64,000 nucleotides of DNA, taken from assembly GCF_001956985.1 (NCBI RefSeq), contig NZ_CP019082.1:806001-870000 (forward strand). Direction: 5' to 3'. The notes under the pieces are model-generated. The model had not been told where the DNA came from. It searched no databases and saw only the letters and a program-made list of their open reading frames with translations. The position numbers were made by a program, and so were the translations under genes. The DNA is from Paludisphaera borealis (lineage in GTDB: Bacteria; Planctomycetota; Planctomycetia; Isosphaerales; Isosphaeraceae). Below, piece after piece: positions 10,471 to 18,571 of the stretch; position 1 is the first letter of the stretch; the number at the start of each line of letters is the position of its first letter.

Positions 10471-11069
10471 GGATGCTTTCCTCCTGATGTCTCGAACAGT
10501 CCAAGATCAGCCGGCTGGACGATCACGTATTCCATGACATCAGTCGATTTATACGAAAACATTCCTGAGTTGCGATGAAGTTCACGCGAGTCATCGAAGA
10601 AATTCGTCGATTGCCGCAGGATCATCGCCTTGAACGTAGAAATCGATGCAGCCTCCATGCCAAATCGTCCCGAAAGTTCACAAATCGCGAATTACTCGCC
10701 GTTTTCCGGCACGGTGGATTCGCTCGTGGGCAACCGACGGCCGCCATCATGAAACCCCTCGTCGACGCTCATGGTCGACGGCCCATCACCTCGCCAACCC
10801 CCGACCCCGAACGGTCGGAACAGCGCGAGCTTAGGCGGCTTTGATTTTGACCAAGCCAATCTCGATAGTCAACAATAAAGAACGAGGCTTTTCCAAAGGC
10901 TACTGCACGCCACAATGCTTGGGTCGAATTGCGAGCCGACACACTGTTTGCGCGAGCCCCGCTCAGAATTAAGCCGAAGACGGAGACCGGCGATTTTCGA
11001 GAATACCAATTCTTTAAGGGGAAGGCGACACCCCAGGCCGGCGTTCTGGCGCGAATCGACCGCGTCGGG
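10471..11069. other. Gene-free stretch at the left prophage border
   Basis: About 600 bases with no convincing gene. It is visibly less GC-rich in places (for example around 10850-10920) and short open frames here (such as 10575-10844) have no ribosome site or recognisable motif. It separates the PEP-CTERM gene from the last prophage gene. I could not identify a tRNA, att direct repeat or recombinase remnant in it. Confidence 0.5.
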
Positions 11070-13139
11070 CTACGGGGCGTCCATGTCGAGGATTGTTCGG
11101 AGCCGGAGGCCGTTGTAGTGGACGGTGCGGACGGCGCCGTCGCGGTGGCGGCTCTTGGTCAGGCCGGGGATCGCGGCGTGGAGGTCGCGGCCGAGCGATT
11201 GCTCCTCTCCGACGGCGTCGCGACCGTGCTCGCGGCACCAGGTCCGCCACGCCTCGTAGAGCGCGCCCGACGAGATCGTCGCGCCGGGTTCGAGCATGCA
11301 ACGATCGTCGAGGAACGTCGCGATCGGGCTGGCCATCTCATCCATCGATTCCATCAGGTCGCGGGCCGAGTCGGGCTGCAGGAACCGGCCGCGGAGCCGG
11401 AGCCGTCGCCAGCCCTCGAACGCCCAGAGCAAGATCCCCGGTAGCTCTCCGTTGAGCCGCTGAAACAGCGTCACGTCCTCGCGGTCGTAGAACGAACGTG
11501 TGAACCGGAGGATGACCAGCCGGCTCGACAGCGCCCGGCTCGAATCCTTCAGCCTCGGTAGTTCGTTCGAGATGAGTACGAACCGCGTCGGCAGCCGCCC
11601 GGTCCACGAGGGCAGGTGCTTGCGGTCGATCGACTGATCGTCCTCGCCGCTGATCGACAGCAGCGATTCGACGATCGCCGCGTTGTCGGGCCGGCTTGAC
11701 AGCCGCGCGTCGGGGAAAATCGCCACCGGCTTGTCGATCAACACCGACAGGCCGAACGGCCGCGCCAGCGTCGAGAGCGTCGGATTGACGACGTTGTTCG
11801 GCCCCGCGAGCGCCTTCAGCACCCGGCCGATCGTCCCCCGGCCCGACCGCTTCGGACCGATCATCATGAGGATCTTCTGAAGCCTTGTGTCGGTCGTCAG
11901 CAAATAGCCGAACCACTCTTGCAGGCTGTCGATGCTCGCCGGATCGTCGGGCCAGATCTGTTCCAGCAGATCGAGCCAGGCGCGCGGGGTCGGCGCCCAG
12001 GGGTCGAAATCGTAGTCAAGTGCGTGCGCATTGAAATACCGGGGCGTCGGCGCCATCATGCACCGGGCCCCGGTCACGAACGAAGGCGGATGCACGAGTG
12101 CGTTCCGCGCCGGAATCAGCTCGTCGGCCGGCCATTCCGAGAGGTCGCACTCCGAGTCCACGAACGTCGCCGCCTCATCGCCGTCCGGCTCGGGCGGACG
12201 CCAGTTGGGATCGCGGGCGAGGGTCTCGGGAACCGCGTCGATCCACGACGGCTGCGACCCGCACTCGTCGCCGCGGACGAGGACCAGGCCCGTGAGCGCC
12301 TGGACGACGTCGCCCACCAGCCGGCTCGTAACCGGGATCGGCCCCGCCGGCCGCCGCCCTCGGCCTCGGTCGTCGGGCTCGGCTCTCGCCAGCTCCAGGT
12401 GATGAAGCCGCCGGAACTCGTCGGCCAGGCATTGCGAAAGCTGGGCGCGAAGCTCGGGTGCGGAAACGACGCGGTAGACGCCGTCATCCCATCTATGAAA
12501 TCGTTCCCGCCAGAACCGCAAGCCTACGCCTCCCGCATGGGCGAACCGCTGCAGCAAGAACACGACCGCCAACCGGTGCGGATTCGACTCTGATCCCTCA
12601 ATCGCAATTGCCGGAACCTCGCTTGCGGTCTCGCAATGCAGCGCTGGCGCGGGGGCCGGAGGCTCGGGCCGTCGAGCCGCGCGCGCCTCGCGACGAGGCG
12701 CGCGCCCGCGCTCCGCCAGGTATCCGCGCGGTCGTTCGTCGGGGGCCTTATCGGCGCTTTGGAGCTTGTGCTCAAGCTCGGCGGCGGACCAGGGCGGGAC
12801 GCACGACCGGTTCCAGTCTTCGAGCAGCGGCCGGGCCTGATCGATGCTGAGCCCGAACCCCTTGACGAGCACGCAGGCTGCATGGAACGCCCGACCGTGC
12901 CCCCCCTGCCCCGAGATCGCCGGCGGCAGCTTGGCCACATAAGACGATGCGCGGGTCGCGACCGGCGTCGGGCCGCTCGCGGGCCGTGAGTTCGGATGCG
13001 GCGAATCGGGGCGCGAGGCCGTCTCGCGTCCCCGCCTTCGGGCCAGCCATCGCGCCAGGTCGACGGCCCCGGCCGCCCCCGGTGCGGGATCGGCGGCGGA
13101 AGGGGGCCAGGGATGCGAGCCGTCTTGGTTCCTGATCAT
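11070..13139 (-). CDS. Phage replication helicase/primase, D5/P4-like C-terminal domain
   Basis: 689 residues. The N-terminal 200 residues contain a primase-C-terminal-like segment (GHGRAFHAACVLVKGFGL) and a basic linker. The C-terminal half is the P4/D5-type superfamily 3 helicase: FGYLLTTDTRLQKILMMIG leads into the Walker A loop starting at Gly428. The loop reads GPKRSGRGT, with Arg434 where the catalytic lysine is normally found. Later the TRFVLISNELPRL segment fits the sensor region. It would unwind DNA at the phage origin, and it sits directly downstream of the AEP-type primase gene, 60 bases apart, forming a replication pair. The Lys-to-Arg change may weaken ATP hydrolysis. It is the terminal gene of the element. 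Confidence 0.78.
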   Translation of the reverse strand: MIRNQDGSHPWPPSAADPAPGAAGAVDLARWLARRRGRETASRPDSPHPNSRPASGPTPVATRASSYVAKLPPAISGQGGHGRAFHAACVLVKGFGLSIDQARPLLEDWNRSCVPPWSAAELEHKLQSADKAPDERPRGYLAERGRAPRREARAARRPEPPAPAPALHCETASEVPAIAIEGSESNPHRLAVVFLLQRFAHAGGVGLRFWRERFHRWDDGVYRVVSAPELRAQLSQCLADEFRRLHHLELARAEPDDRGRGRRPAGPIPVTSRLVGDVVQALTGLVLVRGDECGSQPSWIDAVPETLARDPNWRPPEPDGDEAATFVDSECDLSEWPADELIPARNALVHPPSFVTGARCMMAPTPRYFNAHALDYDFDPWAPTPRAWLDLLEQIWPDDPASIDSLQEWFGYLLTTDTRLQKILMMIGPKRSGRGTIGRVLKALAGPNNVVNPTLSTLARPFGLSVLIDKPVAIFPDARLSSRPDNAAIVESLLSISGEDDQSIDRKHLPSWTGRLPTRFVLISNELPRLKDSSRALSSRLVILRFTRSFYDREDVTLFQRLNGELPGILLWAFEGWRRLRLRGRFLQPDSARDLMESMDEMASPIATFLDDRCMLEPGATISSGALYEAWRTWCREHGRDAVGEEQSLGRDLHAAIPGLTKSRHRDGAVRTVHYNGLRLRTILDMDAP

Positions 13140-13199
13140 GCAACGATCACTTTATTATCCGTCGTGGCGATCGGAGGGGTGATGAGCCGTGCGTCGTCT

Positions 13200-13985
13200 T
13201 CAGCCGCCGAGGGTGGGGCCGGCACCGTCGAAGGTCGCCAGCCGCCAGGGGCGGTCGGGTCGAGGCGATCCCTTGGCCTTGAGCGTGCCCGGCAAGCCGA
13301 TGAGCCGCGACGGGTTGACGGTGGCCGTATCGATCACCACCGCGTCGTCGTCGTACTCACGGGCGAGGGTGCGGACCGTATCGGCGATCAGGCCTCGGTG
13401 TTCGGCGTCGTTCGGATAGTCGGGCAGCCGGACCAGAATCCAGGCGCCGTTGCCCGAGCGCCCCCATAGGGCCGAGGCCGCCAGCTCGGGCTGGCCAGCG
13501 AGCAATGCGTTGCGCCGCGCGACCGCCGCGGCCAGCTCGGCGTCGGTGCTGCTGACGTCGGGCGGCCGCTTGGGGTCGATGTCGAGATAGAGCCATCGCA
13601 GGCAAACGACGTCCTCGTCGCGGGTCGTGTGTCGAGTCCGGCCGAGCCGGTTGTCGGACCTCGCCAGCAAGTCGAGGCGGACAGGATTAATGGTGACGTA
13701 GCCCGAGACGGTCCGCAGCCGCTCGGACTGGGCGGCGAGCCGGTCGAGGTCGTCGTACCAGCCGGCGAGCGTCGAACCGCCGAAGCTAGTCCCCAGCCGA
13801 TCGGCCCGGTGGACGTCGCCCCGCCGGTCGAACGCTCCTCGCAGCACTCGAAGCTCGACGCAACCCACACAGGGCGCCGCCAGCGACGACAAGAACCGAC
13901 GGGCCACAGTCGGATCATTCGTCGGGATCGGCGGCTCGTAGGGAGCGCGGCGAAGGGTAGGTTCCCGGATCTGCATTGTGCTCAT
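13200..13985 (-). CDS. Archaeo-eukaryotic-type primase (RepB-like) domain protein
   Basis: 261 residues. Three AEP motifs are visible: the metal-binding DxD in LYLDIDPKRP (Asp135 and Asp137), the SGNGAWILVRLP segment, and NPSRLIGLPGTLKAKG near the C-terminus. This arrangement is typical of small bifunctional primase/polymerase domains in phages and plasmids, which make primers to start replication. A few cysteines near residues 40-45 (CVGCVEL) might bind metal. It precedes the helicase gene in the same direction, and the two together look like the split form of a primase-helicase replication protein. Confidence 0.8.
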   Translation of the reverse strand: MSTMQIREPTLRRAPYEPPIPTNDPTVARRFLSSLAAPCVGCVELRVLRGAFDRRGDVHRADRLGTSFGGSTLAGWYDDLDRLAAQSERLRTVSGYVTINPVRLDLLARSDNRLGRTRHTTRDEDVVCLRWLYLDIDPKRPPDVSSTDAELAAAVARRNALLAGQPELAASALWGRSGNGAWILVRLPDYPNDAEHRGLIADTVRTLAREYDDDAVVIDTATVNPSRLIGLPGTLKAKGSPRPDRPWRLATFDGAGPTLGG

Positions 13986-14022
13986 GACGGCCTCCCGTTC
14001 GTGCGAACGCTCCTCCTCCGCC

Positions 14023-15096
14023 TCAGGCCGACGCCCGCCGTGCGACGGGCCGAGGGGACCGAGCCGCCGGGAGCAGGAACGTCGGCGCAGGTGATTCGAC
14101 GAGGGTTTCTTGCAGCTTGTCGAGGGCCTTGCGCTCGATCTGTTTCAGGCGGTAGACGGCCAGACCGCATTCGCGCTCAAGCTCGCGGTATGGGCGAGGT
14201 TCGTCGGCCAGATCGTTCGCCCGCTTGATCCGCTTCGCCTCGCGATCATCATCCCGGCGCGATGCGGGGCGAGAGCGGGATTGGGAGCGAGGGCGTCTGT
14301 CGGCCTTGACGTCTTCGGCGCGGTCGTCGAGCCGGAAGCGACGCTTGACGAGCCAGGCCTCGAACGGAGTGAGCTGGTTGAACGCGGCGTACAATCGTTC
14401 CATCTCCTCGGCGGTTTCCAGCGGCTTTTCGGGCGGCCGTTCCTCGGAGAGCAGGTCTTCCGACGCGCCGGCTTCTTCGGCGTCGAGCGTCGACGCGGAG
14501 TACGACGAGCAATCGGCCTGCGCGTTTCGCAGGAACCGGAGGCGTCGGGCCTCGATTCCCATCTGCTCGGCGACGTCCTCCATGGTCGGCTCGCTCTGGT
14601 CGCCGCCGGGGTTTGAACGACGACGGCTCACCATCTCGGCTTTCACGCGGTCGAACCGTTTGCGGAGGATCACCAGGTAGTACGGGAAGTGAATCATCGA
14701 TCCGCCGCCGGACGTGGCTCGCATGATGTAGTTGCGGATCCAGCACGCCGCGTAGGTTGAGAACCGCGTCCCGTGCGTCTCCGGGTCGAAGTCTTCCGTG
14801 GCCCGCATCAGGCCGAGGTTCCCTTCCTGGATCAGGTCGTCGAGCTCCATGCCGCGGACCTTGAACTGGCTGGCGATGTTCACGACCAGCCGCATGTTGG
14901 CCAGAGTCAACTCCTCGCGGGCGGCGCGGTCCCCGGTCTTGATCCGGGCGGCCAGGTCCAACTCGGCCTCGGCCGACAGCAACGGGACGGACTGGGCGAA
15001 GAAGGCCGATTCGTCGCGTTCGGCCTCCGGTCCGTCGGCCTCGCATCCGTCCTGATTTCGACCCACCCGTGAGAGATCATTGGATGTATAGATCAT
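14023..15096 (-). CDS. Phage-encoded sigma-70 family RNA polymerase sigma factor
   Basis: 357 residues. Region 2 is excellent: LANMRLVVNIASQFKVRG, then MELDDLIQEGNLGLMRA and the -10-binding stretch FSTYAACWIRNYIMRA, roughly residues 85-150. Region 3-like helices (TMEDVAEQMGIEARRL) follow, then an acidic and Arg/Ser-rich linker (about residues 260-295) and a region-4 helix-turn-helix (YRELERECGLAVYRLKQIERKAL). The arrangement resembles RpoD/RpoH-type factors rather than compact ECF sigmas. As a gene inside the prophage it could redirect host RNA polymerase to phage promoters. A terminal Ala/Pro/Arg tail has no known role. Weak ribosome site at the chosen ATG. Confidence 0.88.
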   Translation of the reverse strand: MIYTSNDLSRVGRNQDGCEADGPEAERDESAFFAQSVPLLSAEAELDLAARIKTGDRAAREELTLANMRLVVNIASQFKVRGMELDDLIQEGNLGLMRATEDFDPETHGTRFSTYAACWIRNYIMRATSGGGSMIHFPYYLVILRKRFDRVKAEMVSRRRSNPGGDQSEPTMEDVAEQMGIEARRLRFLRNAQADCSSYSASTLDAEEAGASEDLLSEERPPEKPLETAEEMERLYAAFNQLTPFEAWLVKRRFRLDDRAEDVKADRRPRSQSRSRPASRRDDDREAKRIKRANDLADEPRPYRELERECGLAVYRLKQIERKALDKLQETLVESPAPTFLLPAARSPRPVARRASA

Positions 15097-15187
15097 CGCA
15101 TCAGTCTCGCTTAATCAAGATGTACGCCGCGGCGACTCGCCGCGACGGCGAAGGTTCAGAGCGAAGCAGAGCAGAGCGGAGCGGTCG

Positions 15188-15613
15188 TCAGCCGGCCGAC
15201 GCGAGGGCGCCGGGCTCGGGCCAGATCACGAGGAGCTTGTGCGTCGGCGAGGTCGGGGCGGGCCGCGCGGCCTGGAGTCCCCAGGCGCCTCGCCCCACGG
15301 CGTCGACCGCCGCGCGGGCGTTGGCGAAGTCGAGGCTCTGCGGCTGGCTGCCGACGTGCGTCAGCGACCGCACGTACCATCGCCCGGAGCGGTGGCCGGC
15401 GCGGAACTGGCTGGTGTAGCTCGGCGTGTAGACCAGCACGTACGTCCCCGTCGGTCGATCCAGGACTCGCAGGCCGCCGTCGGCCTGACGCGGCTCGACG
15501 TGCAAACGAGGGACGGCGAAGGCGTCGATCGGCGCCAGCCTGAGCATCGCCATGTCCCGCGCCGAGGACGGGGCCGTGGGACGCCTCACGAACTTGGGGG
15601 TCGCGTTGGACAT
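15188..15613 (-). CDS. Hypothetical prophage protein
   Basis: 141 residues from the ATG at 15613, chosen because GAGGAG lies 8 bases upstream and the sequence before it is not protein-like. Contains a segment rich in Tyr, Arg and Ser (TGTYVLVYTPSYTSQFRAG, then RSGRWYVRSL) that looks like a beta-sheet domain. No recognisable family, no membrane segment, no cysteine cluster. Lies between the sigma factor and the pentapeptide-repeat gene on the same strand. Confidence 0.6.
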   Translation of the reverse strand: MSNATPKFVRRPTAPSSARDMAMLRLAPIDAFAVPRLHVEPRQADGGLRVLDRPTGTYVLVYTPSYTSQFRAGHRSGRWYVRSLTHVGSQPQSLDFANARAAVDAVGRGAWGLQAARPAPTSPTHKLLVIWPEPGALASAG

Positions 15614-15699
15614 GAACAAGACTCCTCGATTTCGGTTGAAAACGACGATGAAATTCAAGATAAGAACAAAACGAGATGCGGAGAGGCGTGCAACGTCGC

Positions 15700-16422
15700 T
15701 CAGGTCAGGCTCTTTCGACGGGTCCACAAGTGTTGCGAAGCCGGCGGCCCGGCGGCGGTGGCGGCGTCGATCAGGGTGTCGGCCGCCAGCCGACGGAGCA
15801 GTTCGGGGGCGTTGTCGCCGGGGACGATCGCCCGGCCCAGCAAGGGGAAGGCCCATTCGATCACGCCGGCCTTGCGGACCAGAGTCCGGAGCCAGCCGAA
15901 CGGCCGGTCGTCGTCTTCAAAGGCCAGCTCCACGACGACGTGGAAGGCGTCGCCGCGACAATCGACATCACGTCTGAGCAGCTCGACGGCGAACGCGGAC
16001 CATCGCCAGTCGATCACCGCGCCGTCCAGCCGCGCCCCGGTCAACTGGACGCCTCGCAGATCAGCCCCGTTGAACCGGGCGTCGCGCAGATCGGCTCGCC
16101 GCAGGTCGGCGTCGCAGAGGTCGGCCTTACGCAAGTCGGCTTCGCGAATCGATGAGTTCGCGAGGTTCGCGCCGACGAGGTTCGCGGAACGGAGGTCGGC
16201 CTTGCGAAGGTAGGCGCCGGGCAGATCCGAGGCGGCCAGATCGACGCCTCGCAGATCGGCTCCGGGCAGGAAAGAGCGCGGGGCGACAAGCCCTCGCAGG
16301 TCGGCGTAAGTCAGGTCGACTCCGCCTCGTGAGGCCAGCTCGAGAGCCTGGGCGGGGCTCTCGGCCTCGACGAATGCAAAGGGCTTCGTCTTCCAGCGTC
16401 GGTACATCGGATGGATCGACAT
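15700..16422 (-). CDS. Pentapeptide-repeat protein
   Basis: 240 residues from the ATG at 16422; upstream in-frame starts (16458, GTG at 16497) are possible but lack ribosome sites. From about residue 35 to 115 it has A(D/N)LxX repeats in near-perfect register (GADLRGVDLAASDL, YLRKADLRSANLVGANL, EADLRKADLCDADLRRADL), forming a right-handed quadrilateral beta-helix. The C-terminal 120 residues are not repetitive and contain an acidic segment. Some pentapeptide proteins mimic DNA and inhibit gyrase, but many have unknown roles; the function here is not predictable. It lies in the accessory part of the prophage. Confidence 0.8.
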   Translation of the reverse strand: MSIHPMYRRWKTKPFAFVEAESPAQALELASRGGVDLTYADLRGLVAPRSFLPGADLRGVDLAASDLPGAYLRKADLRSANLVGANLANSSIREADLRKADLCDADLRRADLRDARFNGADLRGVQLTGARLDGAVIDWRWSAFAVELLRRDVDCRGDAFHVVVELAFEDDDRPFGWLRTLVRKAGVIEWAFPLLGRAIVPGDNAPELLRRLAADTLIDAATAAGPPASQHLWTRRKSLT

Positions 16423-16520
16423 GCCTGATCGTCCCGCGACAAAGAAGGAGGAATTCATGTCCGTGAGCAAGAGCGATGGGCCGCCCGATCGAGCCACGAC
16501 CGGGCGGCCGAAGCCTGGCG

Positions 16521-16763
16521 TCAGGCGGGGCCGACGGGGCCGCCCAGCGGCGGCGGCGGGTAGACGATCGGCGGGTTGGAGCCGGGGAACGGCCCCGGGC
16601 TGGGCTCGGGAGCCGGCACGGGGTCGCTCGGCGGGGTCGCCGGAGGACGGGGGATCGTCGGATCCGATGCGATGAGCGGACTGGAAAGCATGGCGCCCGG
16701 GCTCAGACGCTCTTCGAGCGACTCACCCCAGGTTCGGAAGCGGAATTCGGAGAAGCTTTGCAT
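16521..16763 (-). CDS. Small Pro-rich protein with planctomycete LEER-type motif
   Basis: 80 residues starting MQSFSEFRFRTWGESLEERL and continuing SPGAML. This resembles the short N-terminal signature (a form of LExRxxPG) that opens many planctomycete cell-surface proteins. The rest is a proline-rich tail (PPATPPSDPVPAPEPSPGP, then PPPPLGGPVG). A GAGGAAC ribosome site lies 7 bases upstream. No enzyme domain. Its location inside the prophage is unusual and suggests cargo taken from the host. A plus-strand ATG at 16457 with a good-looking ribosome site overlaps the region upstream but does not encode a plausible protein. Confidence 0.65.
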   Translation of the reverse strand: MQSFSEFRFRTWGESLEERLSPGAMLSSPLIASDPTIPRPPATPPSDPVPAPEPSPGPFPGSNPPIVYPPPPLGGPVGPA

Positions 16764-17063
16764 TGGTAGTTCCTCGTTCTTGAGTCGATGGTTCGTGTGG
16801 ACGAACCGGCCGATACCGCTGGAGCGACCGCGTCGCACCGTTGGTGTCCGCTGCCGTCGTCCACGCTTCAAAGAGATGATCCGCAAGTGCGAGGAGGAAG
16901 TTTCGGGAAAATGGGAAAGTTGTCCCAAATTCGCAAACTTCTTCGATCTCGGAGGGTTGCACGATCGGGATGCCTCTGCATGCGGGCCCGGCGTGGAACC
17001 GGTCCGCGAGGTGGGGCGGCGGGAGGGGAGAGGCGTCCCTTCCGGGCTGAGGGGGTGCTTCGG
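16764..17063. other. Intergenic region within the prophage cargo segment
   Basis: About 300 bases without a supported gene. A minus-strand open frame (to 16962) covers part of it but lacks a ribosome site and recognisable features. It may hold the promoter of the LEER-type gene; its sequence around 16880-16950 is less GC-rich than the surroundings. Confidence 0.4.
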
Positions 17064-17321
17064 TCAGGCGTCGACGGGCGGGAGGTCGGATGAGAGGATG
17101 CGCGTCAGCCGTTCGCAGGCCGCGATTTGAAGCCGGTCGAGGGCGTACTGGAGGCGGCCGTTGTGCTGGGCGTCGTGCATTCGAACCTGCAAGACAGGGA
17201 CGATCGCCTTGATCCAGAGCCGGTTCTGGGCCTCGAACGCCTCGTACTGGACGAAATCGTCGTCGGCGTTTTCCGTCTCGTCGGTGATCTGATCATCGTC
17301 GGGCGGGTTGTCGGTGGTCAT
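17064..17321 (-). CDS. Small hypothetical prophage protein
   Basis: 85 residues with an acidic N-terminus (DNPPDDDQITDETENADDDF), then a predicted helical part ending in ERLTRILSSDLPP. AGGAGAAGG lies upstream of the ATG at 17321. The ATG overlaps the stop of the preceding gene (17318-17740) by four bases, so they are translationally coupled. No recognised family. Confidence 0.65.
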   Translation of the reverse strand: MTTDNPPDDDQITDETENADDDFVQYEAFEAQNRLWIKAIVPVLQVRMHDAQHNGRLQYALDRLQIAACERLTRILSSDLPPVDA

Positions 17322-17740
17322 GGCGGGTTCCCTTCTCCTGGAGTTCGGTGCGGGAGGTTTCGCGGGACGTTTGCATCAAGGCAATCGAAGCAGTCGCCGG
17401 AGTGAACGACGCCGGCGCGGCCCTTCCCTGATGTGCAAGAAGCCAGTCCGCCACAGCCGCAGTCGGTCCGCTCGATCCGATGCGGGCAGGCTTTCATGGC
17501 GCTCAGTAGGGCCAGGGTCTCGGCCAACCCGCGCCGTCGTCGTCCCGGCGCGTGGTCGTCGGCGATCCCCGGGGGCCGCTCGGGGACTGGTCGGAGCACA
17601 TCGAGATAGGCGGGGTTGTAATCGGGGTGAGCCGGGTCGACCAGCTCGCAGAGCCGGACGACCGAGACCCCGGCGCACGACGATCCAGACGCGACCGGGC
17701 AGTGCCGGCAGCGCGGCGAGGCCGGGCTTGGGCCGATCAT
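17318..17740 (-). CDS. Cys-rich hypothetical prophage protein
   Basis: 140 residues with many cysteines in two clusters: N-terminal CRHCPVASGSSC and C-terminal ACPHRIERTDCGCGG, followed by SCTSGKGRAG and SGDCFDCL. The spacing suggests one or two zinc-binding or small treble-clef-like modules. No known family identified. Stop codon overlaps the start of the 85-residue gene. Genuine coding potential is supported by the Cys pattern and the coupling to the next gene. Confidence 0.65.
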   Translation of the reverse strand: MIGPSPASPRCRHCPVASGSSCAGVSVVRLCELVDPAHPDYNPAYLDVLRPVPERPPGIADDHAPGRRRRGLAETLALLSAMKACPHRIERTDCGCGGLASCTSGKGRAGVVHSGDCFDCLDANVPRNLPHRTPGEGNPP

Positions 17741-17788
17741 GGTATTGACCGCCTGAGAGTCAGGGAGGTGACGGTGCGGGGCGTCGCG

Positions 17789-18571
17789 CTATGAGCGACG
17801 GGCGACGGCGAACAGTGATGTGCCGGAGCCGAGCGAGCCGCGGAGGGCGGACTTTTCTTCGAGGCGGAAGGCGAGCGACAGGAGCCACGACGCGGCCTTC
17901 GGCGGCAGAGTCAGGTGGCGTTGGTAGATCTGTGCGGGCGTTTCGCCCGGTCGGGACAGCGTGCGGGCTCGCTGGCGACGGAGCAACGGGACCAGCCAGC
18001 GGCCCCACCAGAACGTACGATCGAGGCGGAGGCCCGAGTCGTCGAACGCGGCGGCCAGCGTATCGGGAAGGTAGCGGCGGCGGTGGCCTTGAACCGCGTC
18101 GAACTCGGAGAACATCGCGGGCAAGGCGGGGACGCTCACAACCAGCGCGCCTCCCGGTTCGAGCAGCGCGCCGAGCCGTCGAACAGCCTCGCGATCGTCG
18201 TCGAGATGTTCGATCACGTCCAGGGCCAGTACGGCGTCATACCGTGGCGCGTCGGCCCGAAGCGGCTGCGTCAGGTCGGCTTCGATGAGTGTGCGGCCGG
18301 GGCGGTCGAGGTGTTCGAGCGTGCGCCGCGAGACGTCCATGCCGACGGCCCGGTAGCCCTGAGCTTCGAGGGCGTCGAGCGTCACTCCCCAGCCGCAGCC
18401 AGCGTCTAGCACGTGCGCGGGCGGCTCAATTCCCAGGTCGGAGAGGAGCCGGAGCGTCAACGCGGCGCGGGCGCGCCACCACGGATGGCGGCGGACCACG
18501 TCGCCGAGCTCGACGAGGATGTCCTCGGCCATGTTGTCGTCGGCGATTCCCTCCGACCAGTGCTCGATCAT
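17789..18571 (-). CDS. Class I SAM-dependent methyltransferase
   Basis: 260 residues. The SAM-binding motif I is VLDAGCGWGVTLDAL (about residues 53-67), acidic motif II is in VGMDVSRRTLEHLD, and motif IV is DAVLALDVIEHLDDD, typical of the UbiE/Methyltransf_11 group. The C-terminal region has a hydrophobic stretch (FWWGRWLVPLLRRQR), suggesting membrane contact. The gene overlaps the glycosyltransferase gene by four bases (ATGA), so the two form a coupled unit. Together they could modify a lipid-linked sugar or surface glycan, as in phage serotype-conversion modules. Substrate unknown. Confidence 0.85.
   Translation of the reverse strand: MIEHWSEGIADDNMAEDILVELGDVVRRHPWWRARAALTLRLLSDLGIEPPAHVLDAGCGWGVTLDALEAQGYRAVGMDVSRRTLEHLDRPGRTLIEADLTQPLRADAPRYDAVLALDVIEHLDDDREAVRRLGALLEPGGALVVSVPALPAMFSEFDAVQGHRRRYLPDTLAAAFDDSGLRLDRTFWWGRWLVPLLRRQRARTLSRPGETPAQIYQRHLTLPPKAASWLLSLAFRLEEKSALRGSLGSGTSLFAVARRS

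Noticed and set aside
10575-10844. Possible 89-residue gene at the prophage border
   Set aside because: No ribosome site, no recognisable motif and poor codon character.
16443-16675. Plus-strand AAGGAGGAATTCATG followed by an open frame
   Set aside because: The ribosome site looks good, but the protein is Arg/Gly-rich shadow sequence of the pentapeptide and LEER-type genes, both of which have clear signatures on the opposite strand.
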